DNA of 64,000 nt from Sedimentisphaerales bacterium. Its GTDB lineage: Bacteria; Planctomycetota; Phycisphaerae; Sedimentisphaerales; Anaerohalosphaeraceae. The first letter of the stretch is position 1; each line of letters opens with the position of its first letter. The stretch is from NCBI GenBank assembly GCA_028282905.1, contig JANQGW010000061.1, forward strand, positions 1 through 64,000, read 5' to 3'. The position numbers and the translations under genes are program-made. Of the stretch, positions 54,502 through 62,798 are shown piece by piece. The notes beneath the pieces were generated by a model. That model made no database searches and had not been told where the DNA came from. It saw only the letters and a program-made list of their open reading frames with translations.

Positions 54502-54801
54502 TTATTCCTTTCTGTTGTTAATGTAATTATTGTTATCCTTCCAGAAAGTCCTCTTGGGACTTCCCAAAATAACAATTGCAACCACAAGGATTTCTAATAT
54601 GACAACAGCATAGATGTATTCACTGATCCAGACCTCAACACCTTTAGTATTCAAAAGGTAATACAGCGAAAGAAACATCCCCCCGCTTAAAATCAGCGAA
54701 CTAAATAGGTTGAGTTTCAATTCAAATCGAAGTGAGTTAAATATCAATGTTCCCATTACTGCGTAAAATGCTGCCATTACAAAAGATTCGTTTGTTTCCA
54801 T
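54502..54801 (-). CDS. Small membrane protein, island
   Basis: A 99-residue protein with about three hydrophobic segments (ESFVMAAFYAVMGTLIF, LFSSLILSGGMFLSLYYLL, YAVVILEILVVAIVIL) and a hydrophilic tail. GAAAGGA precedes the ATG. It probably forms a unit with 54156-54497 and 54833-55123. No family recognised. Confidence 0.65.
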   Translation of the reverse strand: METNESFVMAAFYAVMGTLIFNSLRFELKLNLFSSLILSGGMFLSLYYLLNTKGVEVWISEYIYAVVILEILVVAIVILGSPKRTFWKDNNNYINNRKE

Positions 54802-54832
54802 GATACAATTCCTTTCTAAAAAAAGTTTTGAT

Positions 54833-55123
54833 TTACCGGGCTATAACGTTAATTAGCACATGGCGCAATATCCACAAAGAGATCAACAAGAAGTTGAACA
54901 ACTCAATATCGCTAAAATTTGCCGAGCAAACCTTCGAGACCAAATTTCGTAAAGCCCTTAAACACTTTCCCAAGACAGGCTCGATTGTTGCGACTGGTTG
55001 CTTTAGCCATCGGCAGTTCCAGCGAGCGTAAATATACTTCGAGAGTGCTATCGCAACTAAGAGGTTTATTAAAACAGTGATTAGATTGACAAGGCTGACT
55101 AATAGATTGTGCAAGAGCGACAT
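54833..55123 (-). CDS. Membrane protein overlapping the kinase 3' end
   Basis: A 96-residue protein starting MSLLHNLLVSLVNLITVLIN, hydrophobic near residues 5-28 and 73-95. The start has AAAGGAG nine bases upstream, as strong as any in this operon. The first 212 bases overlap the last part of the kinase frame out of register. It resembles the other small membrane proteins of the operon in size. Either a real overlapping gene or a chance frame; the strong ribosome site argues for the former. Confidence 0.55.
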   Translation of the reverse strand: MSLLHNLLVSLVNLITVLINLLVAIALSKYIYARWNCRWLKQPVATIEPVLGKCLRALRNLVSKVCSANFSDIELFNFLLISLWILRHVLINVIAR

Positions 55124-56174
55124 GATTCAACTCTCCTTTCGATTGCCAGGGGTCATCAGGCAATAAAATAGTTCGCGGCTTCGGGGTTTGAATTGATACT
55201 TCAGGCAGCATCTCAATAGAAAATTCAGATGCTGCCGAGGGTTTATTTAAAAGCCAGTCATGTGGGGCCGGGCACTGATTAAAAGACCGACTGTTTAATG
55301 CCTGCATAAAGAGTTTTAACATCGCAGGATAATGCTTTTTAAGTTTTTCTTGAGCATAAAAAATAGTTTTTCCGCTGCGGCGATATATTTCTTCTTGTTT
55401 GAATATCCCTCCTTCATGTGAGAATGGCGATGACGAATCAAGGATTAAAAACTCAACACAAAGTACCATTAAAGCAAATCTATCTGCGATGTGACTATGA
55501 GTTAAGGCGGTTTTTTTTGAATCCACAAAAGGTGCAATATATCCTTCGGTTCCGATTGCTGAGATCTTTGGCATCATAAGGTTCGGATGATAAAGACTAT
55601 CAAAATCAATTAATGAAACATTAAAAGTAGAAGGATCAATAAACACATTCCCACCAGACAGATCGCGATGACTAATCTGGTGTTCTTCTAAGAGCTTGAT
55701 AGTTTGCGCAAGACTAATACAAAGCTTTAGCCGGTTCTCTCTTGAAAGAACTCTTCTGCCGTTTCTGATTTGATCAATCACAGACATCCAGTCGAGCCCT
55801 GGGATAAAAGGCATCACAATTCCGCCTTCAAGGTAATTGCCCAAATCCTTTGAGTAATATACTCCCTGATTTTTTCTAAGAGAAGTTGCGGTTAATATCT
55901 CTCGTTCTTTTCCGCAACGCAAAGCTGGATGTGAGGGAAGAATTGTCGCGGTCTTATTTAAATAGGCCGCATTTGGACTTTTGCCCTCGTGGAAAATCTT
56001 TAGAATGACTTTTGATCCATTTTTAGAGCGTGCAAAAAAGACTTCCGCCTGACCTTGCTGGACGGACAGGGGTTTGCCTTTAAGAATAGGGCTTTCTCGA
56101 AGAAACAGTTTGAGGCTCTCAATTTGAGCCGGCTTTTTACTGCTAAACCATTTGTTCATTGCTTCTGATGGCAT
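54912..56174 (-). CDS. Ser/Thr protein kinase-like protein of the vWA/PP2C triad
   Basis: A 420-residue protein. Protein-kinase core: VILKIF with Lys59, EREILTA helix-C region, SHRDLSGGN with His169-Arg170-Asp171 and Asn176, SLIDFDSLYHP where DFD replaces DFG (residues 190-192). After about residue 290 the sequence is unassigned. The last ~70 residues overlap a second frame (54833-55123) and may be the less constrained product. Its start touches the PP2C stop (ATG at 56174), so the kinase and phosphatase are coupled. Predicted to phosphorylate a protein partner in the same operon. Confidence 0.85.
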   Translation of the reverse strand: MPSEAMNKWFSSKKPAQIESLKLFLRESPILKGKPLSVQQGQAEVFFARSKNGSKVILKIFHEGKSPNAAYLNKTATILPSHPALRCGKEREILTATSLRKNQGVYYSKDLGNYLEGGIVMPFIPGLDWMSVIDQIRNGRRVLSRENRLKLCISLAQTIKLLEEHQISHRDLSGGNVFIDPSTFNVSLIDFDSLYHPNLMMPKISAIGTEGYIAPFVDSKKTALTHSHIADRFALMVLCVEFLILDSSSPFSHEGGIFKQEEIYRRSGKTIFYAQEKLKKHYPAMLKLFMQALNSRSFNQCPAPHDWLLNKPSAASEFSIEMLPEVSIQTPKPRTILLPDDPWQSKGELNHVALAQSISQPCQSNHCFNKPLSCDSTLEVYLRSLELPMAKATSRNNRACLGKVFKGFTKFGLEGLLGKF

Positions 56175-57307
56175 CAGGATTTCTCCTTTTCTGATTTCGG
56201 GCTAATCCAGATAAGTGAAATGTCGTCATCTCCACATGTGCGATGTGTTTTTTTGTGAAGTTCTGTCAAAAGATGATCTCGCTTGCTTTGTTTGTATAAA
56301 TTATGCTCGTTGGCCTTTAGCCAATCCCATATTTCTAAGGGATTTAGAAATGCACGGTAAAAACCGTCACTGCAAAGCAAAAAGGAGGTGTCAGATGGGA
56401 AACGATCTTCATAAGTTTCCCATCTCCCTGTGCCATAATGATCAGGCAGTACCGCAGTGGTATTTCCTTGCCCGTCAAAGTGAATATCTGGGGAGTTCGT
56501 TTGTGGGCAAGAAAGTTGGCGAATAAATTGCGAGTACAACAAACGTCCAAATTCTCTGTGATTTGGATCTTTTGGAGTTGAAACCAGATATTTGGGAACC
56601 AACAAAAGCTCATTTGGCTGAAGATAGATCTCCGAGTTGCACTCAGATGATTCTGAGTTATTGCAAAGACAAATGGCCCGGCATAATAACCAGTTACATG
56701 GACTTTTGATATGGGAGTTTTTAGCAATATCCGGATAAATTGAAAGATTTCCCATGGGCCGAATCAATAGTTCGCTTCCCGGGACAAAGTGAATCATCCC
56801 TTTTTGTTGACATTGCCCAAGATGTTCTTCAATTTCAACTAAATTTGAAAACAACAACTGCCCGGAAGGGGAAAATGCGAAAAATCCGGAATCGCCACAT
56901 GTTACACATTTCACGTGAACAGAAGATTCTTCCGGGATAAAACCAGCAGTCACCATCGTTGTTTGAAAACTGTTTTTTAAAGCTTGTTTAGCAGCATCCT
57001 GGACAATTTCTTTCATAGAATCAGGAATGGAGGAATGTATTTTAACGCCTCGTTTTATAGCCAAATGTCGATAGGAATAAAGCATCTCTGAAACAACGTT
57101 GAGATTTTTCTTTGGATCATCAGCAATAATTGAAGCATTTTGTGTGACAAATTCTGCGGCCTTTCCTGAATTCGGAGACGACGTTGTACCATCACATAAT
57201 CCGGCAGTGTTCGTCTGGAAATCAAAAATTGCCCGATCCTGGTTTTTAGTTTCCCCCCCAAACATCGAGGGGGAAACCGTGCAAATAATGTCATGTGTCT
57301 GATTCAT
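56174..57307 (-). CDS. PP2C-family protein phosphatase of the triad
   Basis: A 377-residue PP2C-type protein. Metal/active motifs: TKNQDRAIFDF (Asp24), GLCDGTTSS (Asp39, Gly40), CGDSGFFAF, FLLCSDGFYRAFL and GDDDISLIW, in the family order. Cytosolic, Mg/Mn-dependent Ser/Thr phosphatase. Coupled to the kinase downstream; AAAGG precedes the ATG 7 bases upstream. Likely reverses the kinase. Confidence 0.88.
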   Translation of the reverse strand: MNQTHDIICTVSPSMFGGETKNQDRAIFDFQTNTAGLCDGTTSSPNSGKAAEFVTQNASIIADDPKKNLNVVSEMLYSYRHLAIKRGVKIHSSIPDSMKEIVQDAAKQALKNSFQTTMVTAGFIPEESSVHVKCVTCGDSGFFAFSPSGQLLFSNLVEIEEHLGQCQQKGMIHFVPGSELLIRPMGNLSIYPDIAKNSHIKSPCNWLLCRAICLCNNSESSECNSEIYLQPNELLLVPKYLVSTPKDPNHREFGRLLYSQFIRQLSCPQTNSPDIHFDGQGNTTAVLPDHYGTGRWETYEDRFPSDTSFLLCSDGFYRAFLNPLEIWDWLKANEHNLYKQSKRDHLLTELHKKTHRTCGDDDISLIWISPKSEKEKS

Positions 57308-57312
57308 TAAAG

Positions 57313-58122
57313 TTACCTTTCTGCTCTGTCGCCACGCGAACCAATAGAGCCGACAACCTGGATGACATGTTTTAGCATTTCTTTTGTGCGAACATCAAAG
57401 AACAACCGGCTGCCTTTACGAAGGTTAGGAAAGATACCATCGTCAATGAGATTTTGGTAAATTGCCTCGGGCATTTCAGAAGACATATTGAACAGCCGGA
57501 TGTTATCTTTACTGGGGCCCGCCTCGGCCTCTGATGTATATCCGGTAAAATCCTCAGGGCCTTCATATTTCAGGCTTGTTTGAGTTCCAATAAAGGCATT
57601 CACAATCAGGACATTGCCATCGCTTGTTTGAAGTTGCTTGATTTTCTCAGCAACAGGTCTAGCATCCGTGGCACTTAAGCCGTCGGTCATATGGAAAACC
57701 ATCGGCGGAAAAGAATCCTTAAAACGTTCGTCTTGAACAGCATCCTTTAAAATTTCATAAGATTTTTTAAATGCCGCTTTTGCGTCCGTTCCGCCGAGAC
57801 GAGCGCCAAGGCCAAGAGAGTTGTCTGCCTCTTTGTATTTCTTGATTGTCGTCTCAATGTCCATGACAGGCTCGCCCCAGACTTTCGGTTGACTTCCATA
57901 ATTAACAAAAGAATTGAAATACCGTGGTTTAATACTGGCGGTCTCACCTTGGACAGTCGTACACCGTGTGAGAAGTTCCATTAAGATTAGCCCCCAGTAG
58001 CGAGCAATCCATTTCCACACAGAATCCGTTGTTCCCGGGAAACTGTCCGCCGTTGACCCGCTGTCGTCATTACAGGCGATAATTAATCCCGGATTTTGAG
58101 TTGATACTTTTTTTTCATACAT
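57313..58122 (-). CDS. von Willebrand A domain protein, TerY-like
   Basis: A 269-residue single vWA-domain protein. MIDAS residues are present: NDDSGSTAD (Asp19, Ser21, Ser23), LGGTDAKAA (Thr112) and HMTDGLSA (Asp147). Stand-alone vWA proteins next to PP2C and kinase genes characterise the TerY-P triad. It could be a substrate or scaffold for the kinase. AGGAAAC precedes the ATG; separated from the phosphatase by only 5 bases. Confidence 0.85.
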   Translation of the reverse strand: MYEKKVSTQNPGLIIACNDDSGSTADSFPGTTDSVWKWIARYWGLILMELLTRCTTVQGETASIKPRYFNSFVNYGSQPKVWGEPVMDIETTIKKYKEADNSLGLGARLGGTDAKAAFKKSYEILKDAVQDERFKDSFPPMVFHMTDGLSATDARPVAEKIKQLQTSDGNVLIVNAFIGTQTSLKYEGPEDFTGYTSEAEAGPSKDNIRLFNMSSEMPEAIYQNLIDDGIFPNLRKGSRLFFDVRTKEMLKHVIQVVGSIGSRGDRAER

Positions 58123-58151
58123 GTCATGTTTCCTAAAAATTTGTTAAAACA

Positions 58152-58382
58152 TTATTTGGAAAAGTGCTTTACAAAAAGCACTACGATTAGCACGATTGTT
58201 AAAAATGCGATGGCCGTTTGCATCCCTTGTGGAAAATCATATAATCCGTAAAGGCTGTCACCAAACCATTCAAAAACAGGTTCAAGCCACTGCAGGATAT
58301 TTTTGACATTAAATAAAATCATTATACCGATGATCGCTGATGCAATTTTTCCTAAGCTGATTGTTGGTTTTTCTTCATCCAT
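58152..58382 (-). CDS. Small membrane protein between ATPase and vWA genes
   Basis: A 76-residue protein from MDEEKPTISLGKIAS with AAGGAG in front; hydrophobic segments at about residues 11-30 and 55-73. The ATG overlaps the ATPase stop (TAATG). It may anchor the operon product at the membrane. No family recognised. Confidence 0.7.
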   Translation of the reverse strand: MDEEKPTISLGKIASAIIGIMILFNVKNILQWLEPVFEWFGDSLYGLYDFPQGMQTAIAFLTIVLIVVLFVKHFSK

Positions 58383-60469
58383 TACTTTCTCCTTATCTTG
58401 AACTTCTTGATCCATTTGCTGAAAAATTCGTACTTGAATTTTTTGATTAATTCCGACGGTAGAGTCATACATTTGTTGAAATAAGCTTTGACAGCTTTTG
58501 CTGTAGCTGCGTCACGGCACAGCCAGGTAATTGTCTGGTATGCTGTATCTTGAAGCTTTGCAGCGTTATCCATTAGGTTTGATGTATTGAGAGTGATTTC
58601 CAAGGCGTGCATATTGCCGCTTTTATCCATCGCAACGACATCAATAGTTTGGCCCTTTTTCCCAATTGGAACCTCTGTTTGGACTTTCCAACCGGACTGT
58701 TTGAGATAATATGCGGACATATTTGTGTAAAATGCATGCTCAATGCTTGCAGCACGCTTATAAGGATAAGGAAATCCAAGTTCCTCATAAGATTTCTTTG
58801 TCGGGATTAAATAGATTGCTTTTCCACAAAACGAAGGCTGAAGATAGCCCATTTGTACCAAATTATCTTTATGGCTTTCATAAATCCGAACGGACATATT
58901 TAAACGCTTAGCTCGAATCCCAACAATATCAAACGGATTGACAATGCAATCTTGAAGAATTTGTAATAACGCACCCTTCAAAACTGAAGCATCCGATACA
59001 TTCTTTGGGGCATCTTTCGGAGTAACAGGTGTAGACTCTTTGGGTCTGCCTTGAGAAGGTGTTGTCGAGGTATTTTGAGACAGTTCTGTTAGAGATTGCC
59101 AGGGAGTAATCATATTGGAGCAACTAACATATTGGGGATTTGTGTTTGACATATCTTCAATAAACGGAGTCCATCCATGAACCGGATACGGCCAAACTGA
59201 ATCAGATACAAAGGCTAAAGCTTCACGGGTTTGAAATCGCAAAATAGCATTCTTCTGTTCAGGCGTCAAAGACATGAAATTCTGGACAACTTTGAGATTT
59301 TCTTCTCCGTTGACATTTCCAAAAACGATCATGCTGCGACATAAACTCAAAGCCGAAGGGTCGATTTGAGAGGCGATTTGTGTGGCGAAAATAACACAGA
59401 CACCAGTCGCTCTTAAGACGGCGAGCATGTGCCCCAGTTGAGAGGTTCTTCTGTGGGCGTCATAATTATGTTCGATTCCGATAAACCGACTGGAATCATC
59501 AATGATTAGAATTAACCGAATCTTCTTTGATTCAGGTAAGTTTCTGGCCTGTTGATAAAGCCAAAACAGCAAGTAATTAAATAATGTTTTACACTGAGTT
59601 TCGCTCGTTAAGCTTCGAGCATTAATAACAGTATTCTCGCTAAACAACCATTCAAGTGGTAATCCGGCCCTGCAATCGAAAAGGTTGTTTTTTCCAAGTA
59701 CTGAAGTTAATCCAGCTTTTGCTGAACCGTGATATCCGACTTCTTTGAAGTTTTTAGGCTTCATCGTCAGCAACGCCTCAAAGATATCGCGAAGACAAAG
59801 CACAGCCTTCTTGCCGGTTTGTTTTTCATATTGCTGGAGTATAGACAATGCAATATCAGCAGCATCATTTATATAATTAAGGCCGAAAACTAGTGAAAGA
59901 ATCGAACTTAAGACCGGCATAAATTCAAAAATGAAATTTTGCTGGTTAGAATTAGACGGAGATTTTAAATCAAAAGACAATGTCTCTAAATCAAGGTGTC
60001 GAAATCCAGGTAGACTTCTAAAGCCATTTTTGGGATCGATTATCAGTGTTTTAATTGCGGGGCTAATAGTTGTAATTTGTTTGCAAAGACTTCGGATAAA
60101 GCGACTCTTTCCTGAGCCTTGGGGGCCGATTAATAAGAGGCCGGTCAAAAGTTTATGGAGATTAATTATAAACTTTACACCGTCCATCTGGTCCAGCAGA
60201 TGCAAGTCGCCTTGGCCCAATAATTCCTCAGGGCCATAGGGCCTGAATTCATCAGGCTTTCTCATGCATTCATCTTCATGAGATTCTAAGATGACTTGAA
60301 GACGAGCAATTACTGACTCATAAGCTCTCTGGCTATAAGTTGAATTAGCCGCTTTTAACAATACCTTGACATCAGAGGGAAGATGTTTTATCCATTTTCC
60401 CCGAATCTCTTTTTCAAGAGCTTTGAATTCTTTTGAATATTTTTCGTGTTGCGAGATTGGAATTCTCAT
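58382..60469 (-). CDS. HerA/FtsK-like ATPase with C-terminal nuclease-like domain
   Basis: A 695-residue protein. Walker A LLLIGPQGSGKSR (115-122), then LIIDPKNGFRSLPG; Walker B ILIIDDSS near 325, followed by RTSQLGHMLAVLRATG and IFATQIASQI, as in HerA/VirD4-like DNA-pumping ATPases. The middle 470-560 region contains a likely winged-helix. The C-terminal 110 residues (YYLKQSGWKVQTEVPIGKK, TIDVVAMD, ALEITL) match the archaeal/bacterial PD-(D/E)XK-like domain that follows such ATPases; the last motif is E-I-T, lacking the usual Lys. Predicted DNA translocase with nuclease-like domain. Confidence 0.82.
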   Translation of the reverse strand: MRIPISQHEKYSKEFKALEKEIRGKWIKHLPSDVKVLLKAANSTYSQRAYESVIARLQVILESHEDECMRKPDEFRPYGPEELLGQGDLHLLDQMDGVKFIINLHKLLTGLLLIGPQGSGKSRFIRSLCKQITTISPAIKTLIIDPKNGFRSLPGFRHLDLETLSFDLKSPSNSNQQNFIFEFMPVLSSILSLVFGLNYINDAADIALSILQQYEKQTGKKAVLCLRDIFEALLTMKPKNFKEVGYHGSAKAGLTSVLGKNNLFDCRAGLPLEWLFSENTVINARSLTSETQCKTLFNYLLFWLYQQARNLPESKKIRLILIIDDSSRFIGIEHNYDAHRRTSQLGHMLAVLRATGVCVIFATQIASQIDPSALSLCRSMIVFGNVNGEENLKVVQNFMSLTPEQKNAILRFQTREALAFVSDSVWPYPVHGWTPFIEDMSNTNPQYVSCSNMITPWQSLTELSQNTSTTPSQGRPKESTPVTPKDAPKNVSDASVLKGALLQILQDCIVNPFDIVGIRAKRLNMSVRIYESHKDNLVQMGYLQPSFCGKAIYLIPTKKSYEELGFPYPYKRAASIEHAFYTNMSAYYLKQSGWKVQTEVPIGKKGQTIDVVAMDKSGNMHALEITLNTSNLMDNAAKLQDTAYQTITWLCRDAATAKAVKAYFNKCMTLPSELIKKFKYEFFSKWIKKFKIRRK

Positions 60470-60471
60470 AG

Positions 60472-61077
60472 TTATTCCTGTTTTTGCCTCTTGGTTTCAA
60501 AAAATGGGGACAACAATAAATGAATCATTTTTCGTTTGAAGGCTTGCTTTTTGAGCAGTTTTAAGCAGGTCACGCACGGATTCTGTGTTGAGCCATCAGG
60601 CATTTGAACAGGTCGGCAGTGCCGAGAGCAGGTATTCGTCCCGCAAATATCACATCTTGATGCAGAATTTACATCATATAAGGATTTAATCTGTGCTTCT
60701 TCAAGTGTGATAAGCTTTTTCTCAAAAGCATGAATTGCTTCACCTTGACAAATTGGGCAAATGCCGGCAACATCTTGAATACTACTTACAAGTTTGCCTG
60801 AACCTACAATATGATTTTGATTTTTAGATAAATCCCTTGTCTGCCCGTTATTATCAACACCGATACTCTTCATGCTGCCAAAGTTAATGCTCATTCCTGA
60901 AATTGAATCGACATCGGCTTCTGAATCCGTATATGACAATCCATCATTATTGATATTGTTGGCGAACTGATTTTGATTCACATTTGATTTGTTCACTGGT
61001 GGTGTTGGGTTGTACGGCAAGTGGGCCGGGTGTGAACCTAAATTATAGATTTTCTTGAAGAAGTTTTTAAAACTCAT
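60472..61077 (-). CDS. Cysteine-rich zinc-cluster protein
   Basis: A 201-residue protein. The N-terminal 90 residues are Asn/Ser-rich and probably disordered. Four cysteine pairs follow: CPIC (107-110), CDIC (142-145), C150/C154 and CVTC (168-171), with basic residues at the C-terminus. It lies immediately upstream of the ATPase (stop overlaps its ribosome site), with AGGAGAAAG before its own ATG. A nucleic-acid-binding or adaptor role is likely. Confidence 0.7.
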   Translation of the reverse strand: MSFKNFFKKIYNLGSHPAHLPYNPTPPVNKSNVNQNQFANNINNDGLSYTDSEADVDSISGMSINFGSMKSIGVDNNGQTRDLSKNQNHIVGSGKLVSSIQDVAGICPICQGEAIHAFEKKLITLEEAQIKSLYDVNSASRCDICGTNTCSRHCRPVQMPDGSTQNPCVTCLKLLKKQAFKRKMIHLLLSPFFETKRQKQE

Positions 61078-61100
61078 GGCTTTCTCCTATGTTTCACAAA

Positions 61101-61418
61101 TTACTTATTGTTTTTAGGCGGCTGGAAATCTTTGAGTTTTTCAACGATATCAAAATATTGACTTCTTAGGCTGTCGGCGTAATCATAATATTGCTCAATG
61201 GTTTCCTCGGATGCATCATTTAATGCCACTATCGAGTTGAGCCATATTAAACATTCATATACAGACATGTTGTGTATGTGATGAATCGCCTGGCCGGATA
61301 GTTTCTTTGAACGTTCTTTGTAGTCTTTTCCCAATATCTCATTTAGTTTGACTGAAGTTTTAAGACTTTGATCAAGAATGAAATTATGAGCAATTTGGTT
61401 GAGCTCTGACTGATTCAT
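61101..61418 (-). CDS. Hypothetical alpha-helical protein, island
   Basis: A 105-residue protein, mostly helical (LNQIAHNFILDQSLKTSVKL...SLRSQYFDIVEKLKDF), with no cysteines or membrane segment. AAAGGAT before the ATG. Part of the same minus-strand operon. No family recognised. Confidence 0.6.
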   Translation of the reverse strand: MNQSELNQIAHNFILDQSLKTSVKLNEILGKDYKERSKKLSGQAIHHIHNMSVYECLIWLNSIVALNDASEETIEQYYDYADSLRSQYFDIVEKLKDFQPPKNNK

Positions 61419-61487
61419 AATTGTATCCTTTCAGTTTAAAGTTATTGTTGCTTCTCACTAATGGACGCGATTTACGATTTTTTACGG

Positions 61488-62057
61488 TTATTTACGCTTC
61501 TCATATTCTTGATAATGCTGTTCCATGCTCTTCTTCGCCTTATAAAATGCGCTGCTGACGGTACTGGTTTCTTTGCCAAGGATGATTCCAATCTGTTTGA
61601 AGGTTAGGCCTTCATCAATTCTGAGCATAATGACACGCCATTCTGCTTTTGAAAATCGTTGTATACAATTTTTGTAGAGTATTAAGATGTCATCTGATCT
61701 GACTTTATCTATGTCCTTTAGAAAACTGGCGTCGTATTTATGCAGGAAATCCATGCCTTCTTCGCTGTTTTTAGGATTATTAGCACCAATATGATTGATT
61801 AGATCGCCATAATTCTGTTCTTTGCTGTGGTGGCCCTGGTGCTCTTGAGAGAGCCAGTTTTCAACTTTGTCGCAAGTATCTGTACAGGTGCCATATTTAC
61901 TGCAATTTTGGCATGTGTTTGCTTTTGGATCTGAAAGGGATGCGAGTGTTCGCTCAATTTCAGCAATCCTTTCAAGATCAGCCAGACGCTCTCTTTTCAG
62001 CCGGGCAATGGACTGCAAGGCTTCGTGAAGGGTCTGGTTGTCTTGATTGTTTTTCAT
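61488..62057 (-). CDS. Sigma-region-4-like regulator with cysteine cluster
   Basis: A 189-residue protein. N-terminal coiled-coil (residues 10-40: LKRERLADLERIAEIERTL) is followed by C49-x2-C52-x5-C58-x3-C62, a probable zinc or Fe-S site. The C-terminal 60 residues contain a sigma-70 region-4 HTH: EGLTFKQIGIILGKETSTVSSAFYKAKKSM. It is the first gene of the long minus-strand operon and may regulate it. Phage-type transcription activators have similar tails. Confidence 0.75.
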   Translation of the reverse strand: MKNNQDNQTLHEALQSIARLKRERLADLERIAEIERTLASLSDPKANTCQNCSKYGTCTDTCDKVENWLSQEHQGHHSKEQNYGDLINHIGANNPKNSEEGMDFLHKYDASFLKDIDKVRSDDILILYKNCIQRFSKAEWRVIMLRIDEGLTFKQIGIILGKETSTVSSAFYKAKKSMEQHYQEYEKRK

Positions 62058-62251
62058 GCTTGAACTCTAATTTCAGCCGCTTTCTAACTAAGAAAAATTG
62101 TGATTTAAAAATGACTTATAGATATAATTTTCGGTGAATTTTCATTAAACGAGAAGAAAAAAGGGCGTTACGTGTCTTGAATTTTAGTGTTTTTTATAAG
62201 TCAAGTTAAATATAGAGTTTACAGCTAACTTAACACAAAGATTTCACAAAG

Positions 62252-62653
62252 TTATGAAGCGTTTGATTCGCGATTCTTTCTGTTTTCAAGCCTTTCCCAA
62301 TATTTGTAATGTGAATCTAAGAAACATTTCTCGAATTGTTTTATCTCTTCACCGGTAAGCTTTTCGGTATGCCAGAATTCATCACCATCAAGAGCACTCT
62401 GGTAAGGTGGTTCATAGGAGAAAGTGAGATAGGCCGCTTGCATATGTTGAGGAAGAAAGCCCTTTGAATCAAGGTATTCAAAGTGACCTTCGACAATGGT
62501 ATCTGTAAAGTATTTCATCTCTTTCCACCTTGTAGGATTGTGAACCGAAGGAGCTCTTAGAACCGGACCGTCAGCTATGTATGACCAATTCAACTCATCT
62601 TCTTTTAACTTGAATATTCGATATGAGTTGTCGATTAACTTCTCTGTTACCAT
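62252..62653 (-). CDS. Hypothetical protein, island
   Basis: A 133-residue hydrophilic protein with many aromatic residues (LNWSYIADGPVLRAPS, EPPYQSALDGDEFWH). No membrane segment or motif. Its start is divergent from the plus-strand unit at 62799. No family recognised. Confidence 0.6.
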   Translation of the reverse strand: MVTEKLIDNSYRIFKLKEDELNWSYIADGPVLRAPSVHNPTRWKEMKYFTDTIVEGHFEYLDSKGFLPQHMQAAYLTFSYEPPYQSALDGDEFWHTEKLTGEEIKQFEKCFLDSHYKYWERLENRKNRESNAS

Positions 62654-62731
62654 TACATCAAGAACGGAAAAAAGGTATTTAAATGTTTCGATTTGTTACA
62701 ACCGCACAGTGACAAAAAAAGACTGCGAGAG

Positions 62732-62759
62732 TTGACAAAACACTTGATGTGATTAATAT
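62732..62759 (+). promoter_or_regulatory. Promoter of the plus-strand island gene
   Basis: TTGACA at 62732, 16-bp spacing, TAATAT at 62754-62759; GGAGAG and the ATG at 62799 follow. Two CACAGTG copies at 62705 and 62770 flank the promoter and could be operator half-sites. Confidence 0.55.
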
Positions 62760-62798
62760 AGATTGTGTTCACAGTGGCTACTACTAGGAGAGTTGAAG

